Shown piece by piece: positions 1 to 8,812 of a stretch of DNA of 14,318 bases. The stretch lies in contig JADGIZ010000400.1 in NCBI GenBank assembly GCA_027604665.1, forward strand, positions 1 to 14,318, given 5' to 3'. The notes under the pieces were generated by a model that was not told the DNA's origin, did not search any database, and was given only the letters and a program-made list of their open reading frames with translations. Positions within the stretch are counted from its first letter, which is position 1, and each line of letters opens with the position of its first letter. This stretch comes from Polyrhizophydium stewartii (lineage: Eukaryota; Chytridiomycota; Chytridiomycetes; Rhizophydiales). A program made the translations under genes and the position numbers.

Positions 1-2
1 CC

Positions 3-854
3 CAGCAGGCGACCGACACGACCAACAAGGAGTTCCTCGGCCGCATCACATACGAGTGCGCGCTGCTGCCCGCGCCGGCGGCGGCGCCGGCCGCCACGTC
101 GTCGTCCCGCACGGCGGCCGCGGCGACGGCGACCAGCGGCCGGGCCTCGGCCACCGCCTCGTCGGCGTCGTCCGCGGCCGCGGCGTCGTCGTCGTCGTCG
201 TCCGCGGCGGCGTCGCCCACGCCCGCGCTGTCCGACTCCCGCCGGCGCGACGTCTCGCCCGCGGACGGCTGCCCGCTGCATCTGCTGCTCGGCGCCGAGG
301 CCGTCAACGTCTCGTTCACATACACGGCCTCGTCGGCGTCCACTTGGCTCAGCACGGCGCAGTTTGTGCTGCGGCGTGCGGCCAAGCTGCCGGTGGGCTC
401 GCCGCTCAACATGACGCTCTTCTCGGCGCCCATGGTGCTGTCCAAGTCCAGCACGTTCACGTACATCTTCAACCCGGCGGCGGTCGCCGCGTCGCTGCCC
501 GTCGGCGAGATCAACGCCGCGGGCTCCACGGGCCTGCAGGTGCAGGTGCAGCTCGTTGCGCAGGAACTGACGGGGACGCAGTCGCAGCCTGCGTCCTTGC
601 AGGGCGCCATGTCCATGCTCGGGCCTGTCATTGCGATCGTCAACGCAACGCTCTTTGACCAGACCGTCGGTTCGCAGAGCATCCCGGAGCCGTCGCCCGA
701 CGCGCCCGTGACCCGCACGGCCACGGCCCGCACCATCGTCATCGGGCCGACCCAGGCCGCGAGCGCCGCAATGGCCCGCGGCGGCTCCGGATCGGCGCCG
801 TGGGTGTCGGCCGCCGCCGCCGCCGCGGCGCTCGCAGCCGCCGCTGCCCTGTGA
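3..854 (+). CDS. Secreted, probably GPI-anchored glycoprotein, 3' part only
   Basis: One reading frame is open from the window edge to TGA at 852-854, giving 283 residues; the start lies outside the window. A first block ends in an Ala/Ser/Thr-rich linker (about residues 22-80, including a TCG-repeat serine run). It is followed by a folded-looking segment of about 140 residues with three N-glycosylation sequons: NVS near residue 102, NMT near 136 and NAT near 214. The C-terminus has a Gly/Ser-rich spacer and then a run of Ala/Leu ending at the stop with no basic tail, which is how a GPI-attachment signal looks. I infer an extracellular, wall- or membrane-anchored protein. I do not recognise the family and assign no function. 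No intron is needed. It is convergent with the LRR gene, stop codons 51 bp apart. Confidence 0.6.
   Translation, partial: QQATDTTNKEFLGRITYECALLPAPAAAPAATSSSRTAAAATATSGRASATASSASSAAAASSSSSSAAASPTPALSDSRRRDVSPADGCPLHLLLGAEAVNVSFTYTASSASTWLSTAQFVLRRAAKLPVGSPLNMTLFSAPMVLSKSSTFTYIFNPAAVAASLPVGEINAAGSTGLQVQVQLVAQELTGTQSQPASLQGAMSMLGPVIAIVNATLFDQTVGSQSIPEPSPDAPVTRTATARTIVIGPTQAASAAMARGGSGSAPWVSAAAAAAALAAAAAL
186..203 (+). repeat. TCG trinucleotide repeat encoding a serine run
   Basis: Six TCG units in the coding frame, followed by TCC, give a short polyserine tract inside the Ser/Ala linker of the secreted protein. Such tracts often vary in length between strains. Confidence 0.8.
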
Positions 855-905
855 TGCGCTTCCTGCCACGCCTGAGATCCAAGGCCCGGCTGCACAATGG
901 CGTCA
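855..905. other. Convergent 3' intergenic spacer
   Basis: Only 51 bp separate the stop of the plus-strand secreted-protein gene from the stop of the minus-strand LRR gene. Both 3' UTRs and poly(A) sites must lie here or overlap the neighbouring gene. I see no clear AATAAA on either strand. Confidence 0.6.
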
Positions 906-2795
906 TCAATGAATGCATTTCACGGATGCGCCCGCGGCCGCCGGCCCGCCCGCCGCCGGCCCGAGCGGCTCGAGCGGCTCGAGCGGCACAAGGTCCTCGA
1001 GCACAAACAGCGTCGACGAGTCCAGCGGCCCCAGCGCCGCCGGGCCCGAGCCGGCGCCACGGCCGCCACCGCCACCGCTGTCGCGGTCGCCGTCTCCCAG
1101 CGGGCGCCACCCGCGCATCCCCGCCGCCCGAAACGCACCGCGGTCCTGGCGCCGCCCAATCACAAAGATGCGCCGCAGACCGTCGCGGATCCCGCCGCCC
1201 CGTGGGCTGTCGCCGTCAATATCAAACAGCTCCCCCGGCCCGCCGCTCGCTCGCGGCCACGGCAGCGGCCGGCGCCGGGCATGCAGCACCGCAACGATGC
1301 CCATGACCGCCACGAGCAGCACCAGCCCGCCCACGATGCCCGCGGCCACCGCTGCCCCAGTCGTCCACGCCGATCCTGCGCCGCCGGACCCCACGCCGCC
1401 GATGCCCGGCGCTCCGCCTCGGCCCGGCAGCGGCACGCCGCTGCTGCCCGGGACCGGCCGGCTCGGGTCTGGATGCGCATGTAAGCAAGGCCGTCTGGCA
1501 CCATCGCCCACACCACCACCGGCGCTCACCCGAGCACGGACGCACGCCGCTGGCGTTGCACGCCACGGGCACGTCGCTGTAGCGCTTGTAGCACATGCCC
1601 GTGTCCAGTCGGCACGACATCAGCTGCAGCGCGTGCATGTCGGGCATCTCGTCGTTGAACAGGTTGCCGTACAGATCGCTTAAGCGCAGCACGCAAAGCA
1701 AGGGGGTCAGCACCAGCCTGTTGCTCCAACATTCGACCGCCAGGCACTCACAGCGAGGTCAACTTGGTCGCGGCGATCTCGGCAGGCAGCGGGCTCGATA
1801 TCAAATTGTAGCTCAGGTCAAGCGATCCGAGGTTCGCCAGCGAGAAGAGGGGCGACGGGATTCGGCCCATGATGGCGTTGTGGCTCAGGTCGCTGCATCG
1901 CGGCGTCAGCGCAATGCACGACGGATCGGCAAGCGCGAAAGCACGCACAGCTTCTTGAGTGTGATCAGTGTCGAGACGCCCGAGAGTACCGGGAGCGCGA
2001 GCTCGTTCTGGGGCATCACTCTGCACACAAGCCGTCAGCACCGCAATCCACGCCAGGGTCGGGCACCGCATGTGGACACTTGCAGTTTCTCGAGCCGCGG
2101 CATCTTGGCGGCCATCTCGGCCCAGGGAATCGAGGACGCATTCATGGGGCATCCGGCAACGAAGCTGACGCATCGCACTCCATGCGTCAGCACAGCGGCC
2201 GGCTGGCAACGGCGGAGATGCGGCTGCGGGACACACAGGCTCTTGACACTCGCAAACGCATCCAGCGGCGGCCATGTCTTGACGGAGCACAGGCTCGTGA
2301 TATCTTGCTGGTTGATGTGGCTGCCAGTGCGGCCATCAGTATGCGGCGCTGGCGTAGGATCCCGAGCGCCGTCGGAGCGGGGCTGGGGATGGGAAACCCA
2401 TTCAAGCAGCGGACATGCATTGGGCGGAGGGAAGCACCCCCGGCTCCAACGCCGCCAGCGCCGGGCCGGGGGGGGGACCGAGCGGGAGGATACGCTGCCG
2501 CAGAGGCCGCATGCCCAGACGCAGCAGGCGCAGCAGGCTCGGCTTACATGGCCTCAATGGATATACGGCCCGCGGCGTCGGCCTTGCAGCCAAAGAAGCC
2601 GCCTTGTTCTTTGGCGGGCACGCCCGACTCGGGCATCGTTCCTGCGTCGCCGTCGCCCGCTGACCCGTAGCAGCAGCGGGTGCCCTGCGCGCGCCGCGCA
2701 GGGTCCGACTCGAACGGCGCCGACACGTTGAATGCCGCAAGGAGCTGCGCCGCCGACGCACACTGCGCTGCGATGTCCACGGGCGGCTGCGCCAT
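906..2795 (-). CDS. Leucine-rich-repeat single-pass membrane protein
   Basis: Exons I can support, in transcription order: 2795-2548, an unresolved part from about 2494, an exon ending at 2237, then 2164-2067, 2018-1949, 1892-1752, 1678-1530 and 1468-906. The first exon has an LRR-cap-like segment with paired cysteines (TRCCYG, GGFFGCKADAAGRISIEA). Later exons carry repeats of the L-x-x-L-D-L-S-x-N type (KKLDLSHNAIMGRIP, GSLDLSYN, TSLDLYGN). A C-terminal cap with cysteines follows (SCRLDTGMCYKR ... CNAS), then a Gly/Pro/Ser linker and a transmembrane helix near 1280-1365 with a basic stop-transfer (HARRR). The cytoplasmic tail of about 130 residues shows no kinase domain. An LRR ectodomain plus one helix suggests a surface recognition or adhesion protein; the ligand is unknown. 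The start is uncertain: ATG at 2795 gives no signal peptide, so an upstream exon may be missing. The 2067/2018 junction can be drawn two ways, both in frame. Confidence 0.7.
2237..2547 (-). other. Unresolved 5' part of the LRR gene
   Basis: After the first LRR exon (donor GTAAGC at 2547) the best acceptor is at about 2494. The frame it imposes stays open but gives Arg/Pro-rich sequence unlike an LRR. Another frame reads more like a repeat but stops. A run of nine G (2468-2476) sits exactly where the frames diverge. Downstream, an intron from about 2406 to a CAG acceptor near 2325, with an ACTGAT branch-like site, would lead into the exon ending at 2237. An indel in the homopolymer or an extra intron could explain the conflict. 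Confidence 0.4.
2468..2476. repeat. G9 homopolymer
   Basis: Nine consecutive G on the plus strand (nine C in the sense of the LRR gene), the kind of site where sequencing and polymerase slippage errors occur. It lies where the LRR reading frame becomes inconsistent. Confidence 0.9.
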
Positions 2796-3446
2796 GCCGC
2801 CGCTGGGTGTCGCCGGCACCTCGCGCCGCAGCACTCCCCGCGCCCTGAGGACGCGCAGCACGGTGGGTATGACCAGATCGACCGCAGTCACTTTTCTTCT
2901 TCCAAAGAGCGTGAGGGATCGTTTGTGTGGTGTGCGTGCGGGGTGCGCTTTGGCCGTGTGCGTGCGTGTGAGGGCGTGCCTGCTGGGCTACCGCCGCCGG
3001 CTGTGCGCTGTGTGCACGCCCGCGGCCAAGGCGTGCCGCGCTCGCTGCCCGCGCTTCCCGGCCCATTGCGAGCGGACCAGCAAGCAGGAGTTGTGTGCCG
3101 GGCTGCGTGCTGCCGCCGATGATGAACATTCCATATTTCAAGCTCAACAGTCTGACCTCTGAGGACACTTCTTCTTACCTGAGGCACGCACACGCACGCC
3201 CGCACACACTCCTGCTCGCTCTGGCTGTCTTGGCTGCTCTGGCTGCTTGGATGTTGATGTTTGCTGGAATGAAGCCTCGTTGAGAGCTGGCGTCCCTCTT
3301 GAGCGACTGCATGCCTGCTTCGCGGCTCGGCGAACCGACACGCCATTGACGCCTTGCCCCGCAGGCTGGCCGTACTGGCGGCTGCCGGCCGCCGGCATTA
3401 GAGGTCCGGGCCAGCGCCGCGCCGGCGCGCTTTCCGCAGCTGATCC
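2796..3446. promoter_or_regulatory. Divergent intergenic region between the LRR and SARNP genes
   Basis: No convincing coding sequence on either strand over about 650 bp. It holds TG/CG-rich stretches near 2930-2990 and an imperfect repeat of CTCTGGCTG-like units near 3210-3250. On the plus strand, CATTGACGCCTTGCCCCGCAG (3343-3363) looks like the branch site and acceptor of a 5' UTR intron of the SARNP gene, and TTTCCGCAG just before 3441 is a second candidate. On the minus strand, CAG followed by GTAAGAAG (donor at 3178) is a near-perfect 5' splice site and could mark a 5' exon of the LRR gene. I see no recognisable TATA box. Confidence 0.5.
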
Positions 3447-4680
3447 ATGATCGACCTGCAGAAGCTCAAGGTCGCGGATCTCAAGGCCGGTGCGTGGCAC
3501 GGCGCGGTCCCCGCCGGCCCCGGGGCGTTGCACTCGCCGGCCCCGTCTCGCGTGCGCTCGCTGACCCGCCGCACGCGGCGCAGAGCTCGCCAAGTACGGG
3601 CTGCCGACCAGCGGCCGCAAGGAGGAGCTCGTTGCTCGCCTCTCGGAGCATCTCGCCGCCTCGGACTCGGACGCTACGGTCGCCCAGCAGGCGCTCGACG
3701 GCGCCGTCGAGCAGGCCACGGCCGCCGCGCAGCCCCCCGCCGCGGCCGCGGCCGCAGATGCGCCTGCTGCCGCACAGGCCAAGACCGCCGCCGCGCACGC
3801 CGCGCACGGGCCGTCGGCGGCGTCCAACCTGCAGGCCTCCGTGCCAACGCAGGCCGCTGCCGCTGCGTCGACTGAGCCCGCGGGCGCCGGCGCCGCAAAG
3901 GCACCGACCGTCAGCGTTGCCGCCGTTGCGCAGCTGTCGGCCGAGGAGCGCTTGCGCCTGCGCTCGGAGCGCTTCGGTGCTGCGGTGCCCGCTGCCGGCA
4001 CCAAGAAGGATGCGGCTGCTGCCTCGACGGCCGTCCCTGTTGCGGCGGCTGCCTCCAAGGCGCAGCAGCCCGCCAAGGCCGCTGCCGCCGCCACCACGGC
4101 GAGCGCCTCGCAGCCTGCCAAGCCCATTCCCGCCGCCTTGCTGGACGACAGGCCGCTGGTGAGCATGCGAGCCCCAAGCCACGCTCGATGCAAGCCAATC
4201 TCGCTCGCTGACCACGACCACTGGCCCGATCCAAGGTCGACCCCGCCACGCTGGCACGCAGGGAGAAGCGCTTCGGCAGCGTGCTTAAGGCCGCCGCAGC
4301 GTCCGCCGCCGACACCAAACCCGCCGATGCGCAGGCCGCCGCTGCTGCGCCAAAGCCCGCTGCCAAGCAGAAAGGTGCGGCCCGCGAGAGCCTTGTGTGC
4401 AAGTTGCGCAGCCGAGTCTCGAAGCTGACGGCCACCTCGGCTGCCCCGCTGCTTCGGACAGGTACGGCGTCGGCTGCCGTGGCCGTTGCAACCTCGATTG
4501 AGGAGGAGAAGCGCCGCAGGCGCATGGAGCGGTTCCAGCTTGATGTGAGTGGCAAGCTGGATCTGGCCTCATCCCACCTGAACGCCCGACCCCATTGTGT
4601 GAGCGTGCGTGCTGACTGAAGCGACTCCCTACCCGGCTCTGCAGCAAGCCGAGGCCGTGAAGCGCGCCAAGGTCGGGTGA
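3447..4680 (+). CDS. SAP-domain mRNA export factor, SARNP/Tho1-like
   Basis: Exons 3447-3489, 3584-4158, 4236-4374, 4462-4544 and 4645-4680 give 876 nt, or 291 residues. Residues 1-38 form a SAP helix-extension-helix (MIDLQKLKVADLKAELAKYG...GRKEELVARLSEHL), a DNA/RNA-binding fold. The rest is an Ala/Pro/Lys-rich linker with three charged motifs: EERLRLRSERFG (about 135-146), LARREKRFG (about 212-220) and KRRRRMERFQLD near the end. N-terminal SAP plus repeated R-x-x-R-F-G motifs is the signature of SARNP (CIP29) and yeast Tho1, nuclear proteins that work with the TREX complex and the DEAD-box helicase UAP56/Sub2 in mRNP assembly and export. The third intron (4375-4461, 87 nt) is frame-neutral and stop-free, so it could be retained; its translation has Cys/Leu/Arg composition unlike the flanks, which favours splicing. 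The ATG at 3447 is chosen because it begins the SAP domain directly. Confidence 0.85.
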
Positions 4681-4766
4681 TGCGGCGTGCGAAGCGCAAG
4701 GACCACGAAATGAATCTTCTGCCTCGACTCTGCTGCGTCTTTGGCGATACGTCCCTCCAGGCGGAA
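4681..4766 (+). other. Short spacer between the SARNP and CFAP69 genes
   Basis: 86 bp separate the SARNP stop from the preferred CFAP69-like start. The same frame is open upstream to an ATG at 4680 that overlaps the SARNP stop (TGATG). CTCCAG at about 4755-4760 could also be an acceptor of a 5' UTR intron. The SARNP 3' end and the CFAP69 promoter must share or overlap this stretch. Confidence 0.5.
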
Positions 4767-7700
4767 ATGGCGCTCGTGTCGACGACGACGGACATGCGCG
4801 CGCCGCCGCTCGCCCCGTTGCATGCGCCATCCCTGCCGCGGCTTAAGCCCGCCGCGCCGGCTGCCGCGTCGGCGCCAAGGAGCCCGGCCCGGCACAAGCC
4901 CGACCCGCCTGCGGATCTGGCCGCCAGCCAGCCGCGCCAGCAGCAGACGCAGCCGGATCAGCCGCGCCAGCACGAGCCGCACGAGCCGCACGAGCAGCAG
5001 GTCTCGCAGCCGCAGCGCCACTCGCCGCCGCAGCCCAGGCCCAAGCTCGCCCCAATCTCAAAGGAGGCCCGCATCGCGTCCATAATCCCGAGCTTCCAGC
5101 GCGCGCTGGCGGCGGATCCGGCCGTGTCGGTCGACTTTGAGCGCGTCTTCAGGCTCTTCACGGGCAAGCACACGGCGCGCATGTACGACCGACATGCCAC
5201 GGTGCTCGACAAGCTCGTGCGCGTGTACCGTGATGGGCCGGTGCGTGTTGGGTCGCTTGGTCGGACCGGCTGCGCACTCCCACTACTAAATGTCTGCGTG
5301 ATGCCGGCCCTTCTGCAGGTGCTCGCGGATCTCAAGGTCATTGGCACCGTGCTGCAGCTTTCGCTCGACAAAGTTGTCGCTGGCGGTGCTGAGCTCGTCC
5401 TACCGCTCATGCGACTGATCCAAACGCTGCGGTGTGTGGCCTTGCTTGCTTTGGCGCTCTTCGCTGTTGGCATCCCCGCATCTGACCGCCGACGCACTGC
5501 GCAGGCGAATGGAGATATCAGACATTGAGATCAAAAAGCGCACTATGGTGCTCGAGAACGTCGCGTACATCCTCGCGTCACTGTCAAAGCTGCTTCAGCT
5601 TTGCAACGAGGAGATCAGGCACCATGTTTGCGAGGCCATCTTTTCGTTTTCAGGAGGGTCAACGATCGACCCCGAGGCCGCGAGCACGCGGCGGATTGTC
5701 TTCTCGCTCAACGAGCCGGACCCCATCCCGAGTCCAGGAAGCGTGGAGGCCTTGCAAGCGAACTTAGACGAATCGAGCGAGCGCTCTAGGATGCTGCTCA
5801 CCGCCGCCGAATCCAGGTGCGGCTCCGAGCTGGGCTGGTGACATGCCTGCCGAGGCTGACACACCAACTGTGGCCGATGCAGCGAGATCGTGGTCGATAT
5901 CACAGAGACGCTCGCGCAAACCGACTCGCAGCAGGACCGCATCGGACTGCTCAAATGTCTCCGCCGCCTGTCGACGTCCGACGAGTGCTCGCGCCAAATG
6001 TCGGAGGCAGGCACCGTCGGCGTGCTCATGCACTTGATCTCGCTGAATCAGGACGGCGCGACGTTCTACGCCATCGAGGTGTTGTGGAACCTGCTCTCGA
6101 GCCAAAGCGCGGCCAAGGATGTTGCGCAGGCTCTGAGCACATCGGTGCGTGTCGCGCGCGGTCCAGCGAATCAACTATTCCGACGAGCCCAGCTGACAGT
6201 TTGAGGTATATGTGTGATGTGGCGTGGGCTCATGCAGGGGCATCTTCGTGTACTCAAGGAGCTCTTTGACGACCTTGCACTCAACGGGCATCGGCAGGCC
6301 AACAAGCAGCTGCGCAACGAGATCTTGATTGTCCTCACGCACGTGGTGCATCACTCGGCCGCCAGCCTGCCACTGTTCCTCGAAGTGGACTTGCTGGACT
6401 CGGTCAGTCTCTTTCTGACGCATCCGGAGCTCAACACGGTGCAAGAAGTCGCGGCGCCAATCGTCCTGGTGAGTACCAGCTGACGTGGCGGTGTTGATGA
6501 ACCCTGTTTGCGTTTGCTGACGTTGATGTTGGTGGAAGACGCCTGGGAAGGACGACTTTGAGTTCAAACGCCTGCTTTTGACGCTCACGCGCGCACTGGT
6601 TGCGCACCCGCCCAATCTGGCCAAGATGCTCGATGTACGCGCACGCCATTCAAATCACGCAGAGAATGCGATCATTGCGCTGACGGCCACTCATTTCGCT
6701 TCACAGGACCAACTTCTCGGCTTCTTGATGCTGTATTTGGACCACCAGAGCGCCAATCCGACCATTGCGCTCTGGAACGACTCGCAGCTGCGCGGCCTGC
6801 AGGTTCAGGTACGCAGGGGTCTAGATGTGCACGAGTGGGCAAGTACGCCAACTGCTTACACCACAATTCACCAACGACTACACCGCGCCTGCAGATTCTC
6901 GGCCTGCTCTCGCACCTGATCCCGCGCATCTCACGCGAGTTCCGGATCATGGACGGATACAAGGACTTGATGCTCTTTCTCGACCACACGATCGAGCAGG
7001 GCAAGCTCCTTGAGATTGCGCGTATCGACGTTGCGCGCGAGTACCGCGGCGTTTTGAGTGCGGCGCTCGGAGTCTTGCTGAGCCTGACCGAGGTTGGGCC
7101 AACGTCCAAGAAGACGCTGGCATCGCTCGGCATATTCAATCATCTACTGAGTGAGCCCGATCTGTGCATGTCGCCGCGCCATCCGCCCCGCGAATCTGAC
7201 AAGTCATCTGCAGATCTACTCGGAGAGCCAGTGCAGCCCACCTCCATCTGGTGCATGTCGTTCATGATCTGCTCGTCGCTCTGCCAGGGCTTCAAAGCAA
7301 ACAAACAGGTGTTTGGCGAGTCGCAAGGCGTGCAGAAGCTGATCCCGTTCCTCAAGTACACGTCCGCGGAGCCCTCTGAACGCGTGGCGGTGATTCTTGC
7401 CGTTGTTGAGTGCATCTGGGGCTCAGTGTGCGGCAACTACGTCAACGAGGATGTGTTTTTCCAGAACGAGGGTGGGTGCGCCAGCGCGGATGCAGATCGA
7501 CTCATCCGTTTGTGCGCAGCAGGGGATATTCGGCAATGCTGATTGGCGATGGCATACTCCTCTCCATGTTGGCGGCTCAGGCATCTTTCTTCTGCTGGAC
7601 TTGCTCGAGGACGCCGTGCCTAAGTTGAAGCGGCACATCATGGGCTGCCTGCTCGATCTGCTTGAGAATCCAAAGGTGCGCGACAATGCTGTGTTGCCGG

Positions 7701-8686
7701 GATGCATGCATCAGATCGAGCTGACACGCTGCGTCGATTAATGTGACCATAGTGCATCTACCACCTGCTGCAGTGGCGCATGCAGCGCGACGTCAACAAG
7801 GGCATTGAGCATCTTCTGATTGAGATGTGGTGCTCCGAAGAGATGATGCTCGGAGGTGCGTGCGATGTTTTTTGGCATTATGCGACAAGATGCTGATGGT
7901 TGCGCGAGATAGTGCCGCAAGGGCCTGATGGGACCATTGTCTCTGTGCAGAGCCGGCCGTTGCTGGGCGAGCGGCAGCCAAAGGTGCGAGGCAATCGCGA
8001 TGCGACGATAATCGCTGGTTTGCACGAGCCTGTCCTTGCGCTCACGTGTTTGAACGCAGATTGATCTGGCGGGCAAGGGCGTCGAGCCTGACGGCGGACG
8101 TGCGATCCACGAGCTGCAGGAGAACCTGCGTGTGAGTTTTGAACAACATTGCGATGGTACTGTGCGGCGCCTGCTGTCTCTGACCCCCGGACTGCTCGCC
8201 GCTGCTTGCCGCAGGCCAAGATCTACTCCATGTTCTGCAAGCTGGGTTTTGAGCGCTTCTTTGACTCCCTGAGCGGCCGCGAGCGCATCAAGCTTGCACT
8301 CGTAAGTAGCACCGCCTGTCGCAGTTGATGCACATCCAGCGACTCCCATACGTCGCTAACGCCGCTGTGCGGGCTTGGGCCATCGCCAGATCTCGAAATA
8401 CCTGGATTTCAAGATTGGCGAAGTGTGGGCCGAGATCGCGGACGAGCTGGCGTTCGAGGGCATCCGCCCCGTGTCGCCCGACCTCGACTGCATCCAAACG
8501 GTGCACCAAGTCGTGCTGAAAAAGGCAGAGGGCGTGCTGCAGCGGCAGATGGATCTCCGCCGCAAGTCAGACGAGGGCAAGCGCGATCTGGAGAACGCCT
8601 TTTTCGGCGAGCTGAAGACTCGCGAGATGTTGCGCGTGCATGGCGAGGGCCGATCGCGCACGCCGCGGCACGGCAACCGCAACTAA
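4767..8686 (+). CDS. CFAP69: Cilia- and flagella-associated protein 69-like (armadillo-type)
   Basis: Fifteen exons: 4767-5240, 5319-5431, 5505-5816, 5883-6144, 6238-6468, 6539-6634, 6707-6808, 6895-7150, 7214-7471, 7581-7675, 7753-7855, 7913-7983, 8060-8131, 8215-8301 and 8390-8686. They join in frame to 2829 nt, 942 residues, almost the length of vertebrate CFAP69. Residues 10 to about 95 are a Pro/Gln/His-rich disordered head. The rest is all-helical armadillo-like repeats, including EVLWNLLSSQSAAKDV, GLLSHLIPRISREFRIMDGYKDL, SIWCMSFMICSSLCQGFKAN and AVVECIWGSV. The conserved-looking C-terminal part reads IYSMFCKLGFERF then KYLDFKIGEVWAEI and IRPVSPDLDCI. In ciliates and Chlamydomonas, CFAP69 belongs to the C1b region of the axonemal central apparatus; in mammals it is needed for sperm flagella and olfactory cilia. 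A flagellated zoospore is implied. ATG 4767 was chosen for its context (A at -3, G at +4); 4680 and 4710 are in-frame alternatives. Confidence 0.85.
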
Positions 8687-8812
8687 AAGCAAGTGGGGGC
8701 GGCTCGTGATGCCGCCTTTGTATCGCCGGGGCAACGGGATAGCCCTCCTTTCTCGACCCGCTCTGGCAGAGAAACAAGCTGGGCTGGAAGCCTTTCATTG
8801 AGCATGATGCCA
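8687..8812. other. Convergent 3' spacer between the CFAP69 and TFG-like genes
   Basis: 126 bp between two facing stop codons. It holds the two 3' ends. No ORF or structural RNA is visible. Confidence 0.6.

Noticed and set aside
56..658. Long plus-strand ORF overlapping the secreted-protein gene
   Set aside because: Gly/Arg/Val-rich translation with no domain. It is a shadow of the frame that carries the sequons and GPI-like tail.
3095..3283. Short plus-strand ORF with a hydrophobic stretch
   Set aside because: The Leu/Ala run comes from the CTCTGGCTG-like repeat in the intergenic region. There is no supporting context, so a real small membrane protein is unlikely.
3144..4193. Minus-strand ORF of 349 codons opposite the SARNP gene
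   Set aside because: Ala/Arg-rich antisense shadow in GC-rich DNA. The plus strand carries a SAP domain and clean introns.
4680..4766. CFAP69-like start at 4680 or 4710
   Set aside because: In frame, but 4680 overlaps the SARNP stop and the extra residues do not resemble the disordered head. 4767 has a better context; not fully excluded.
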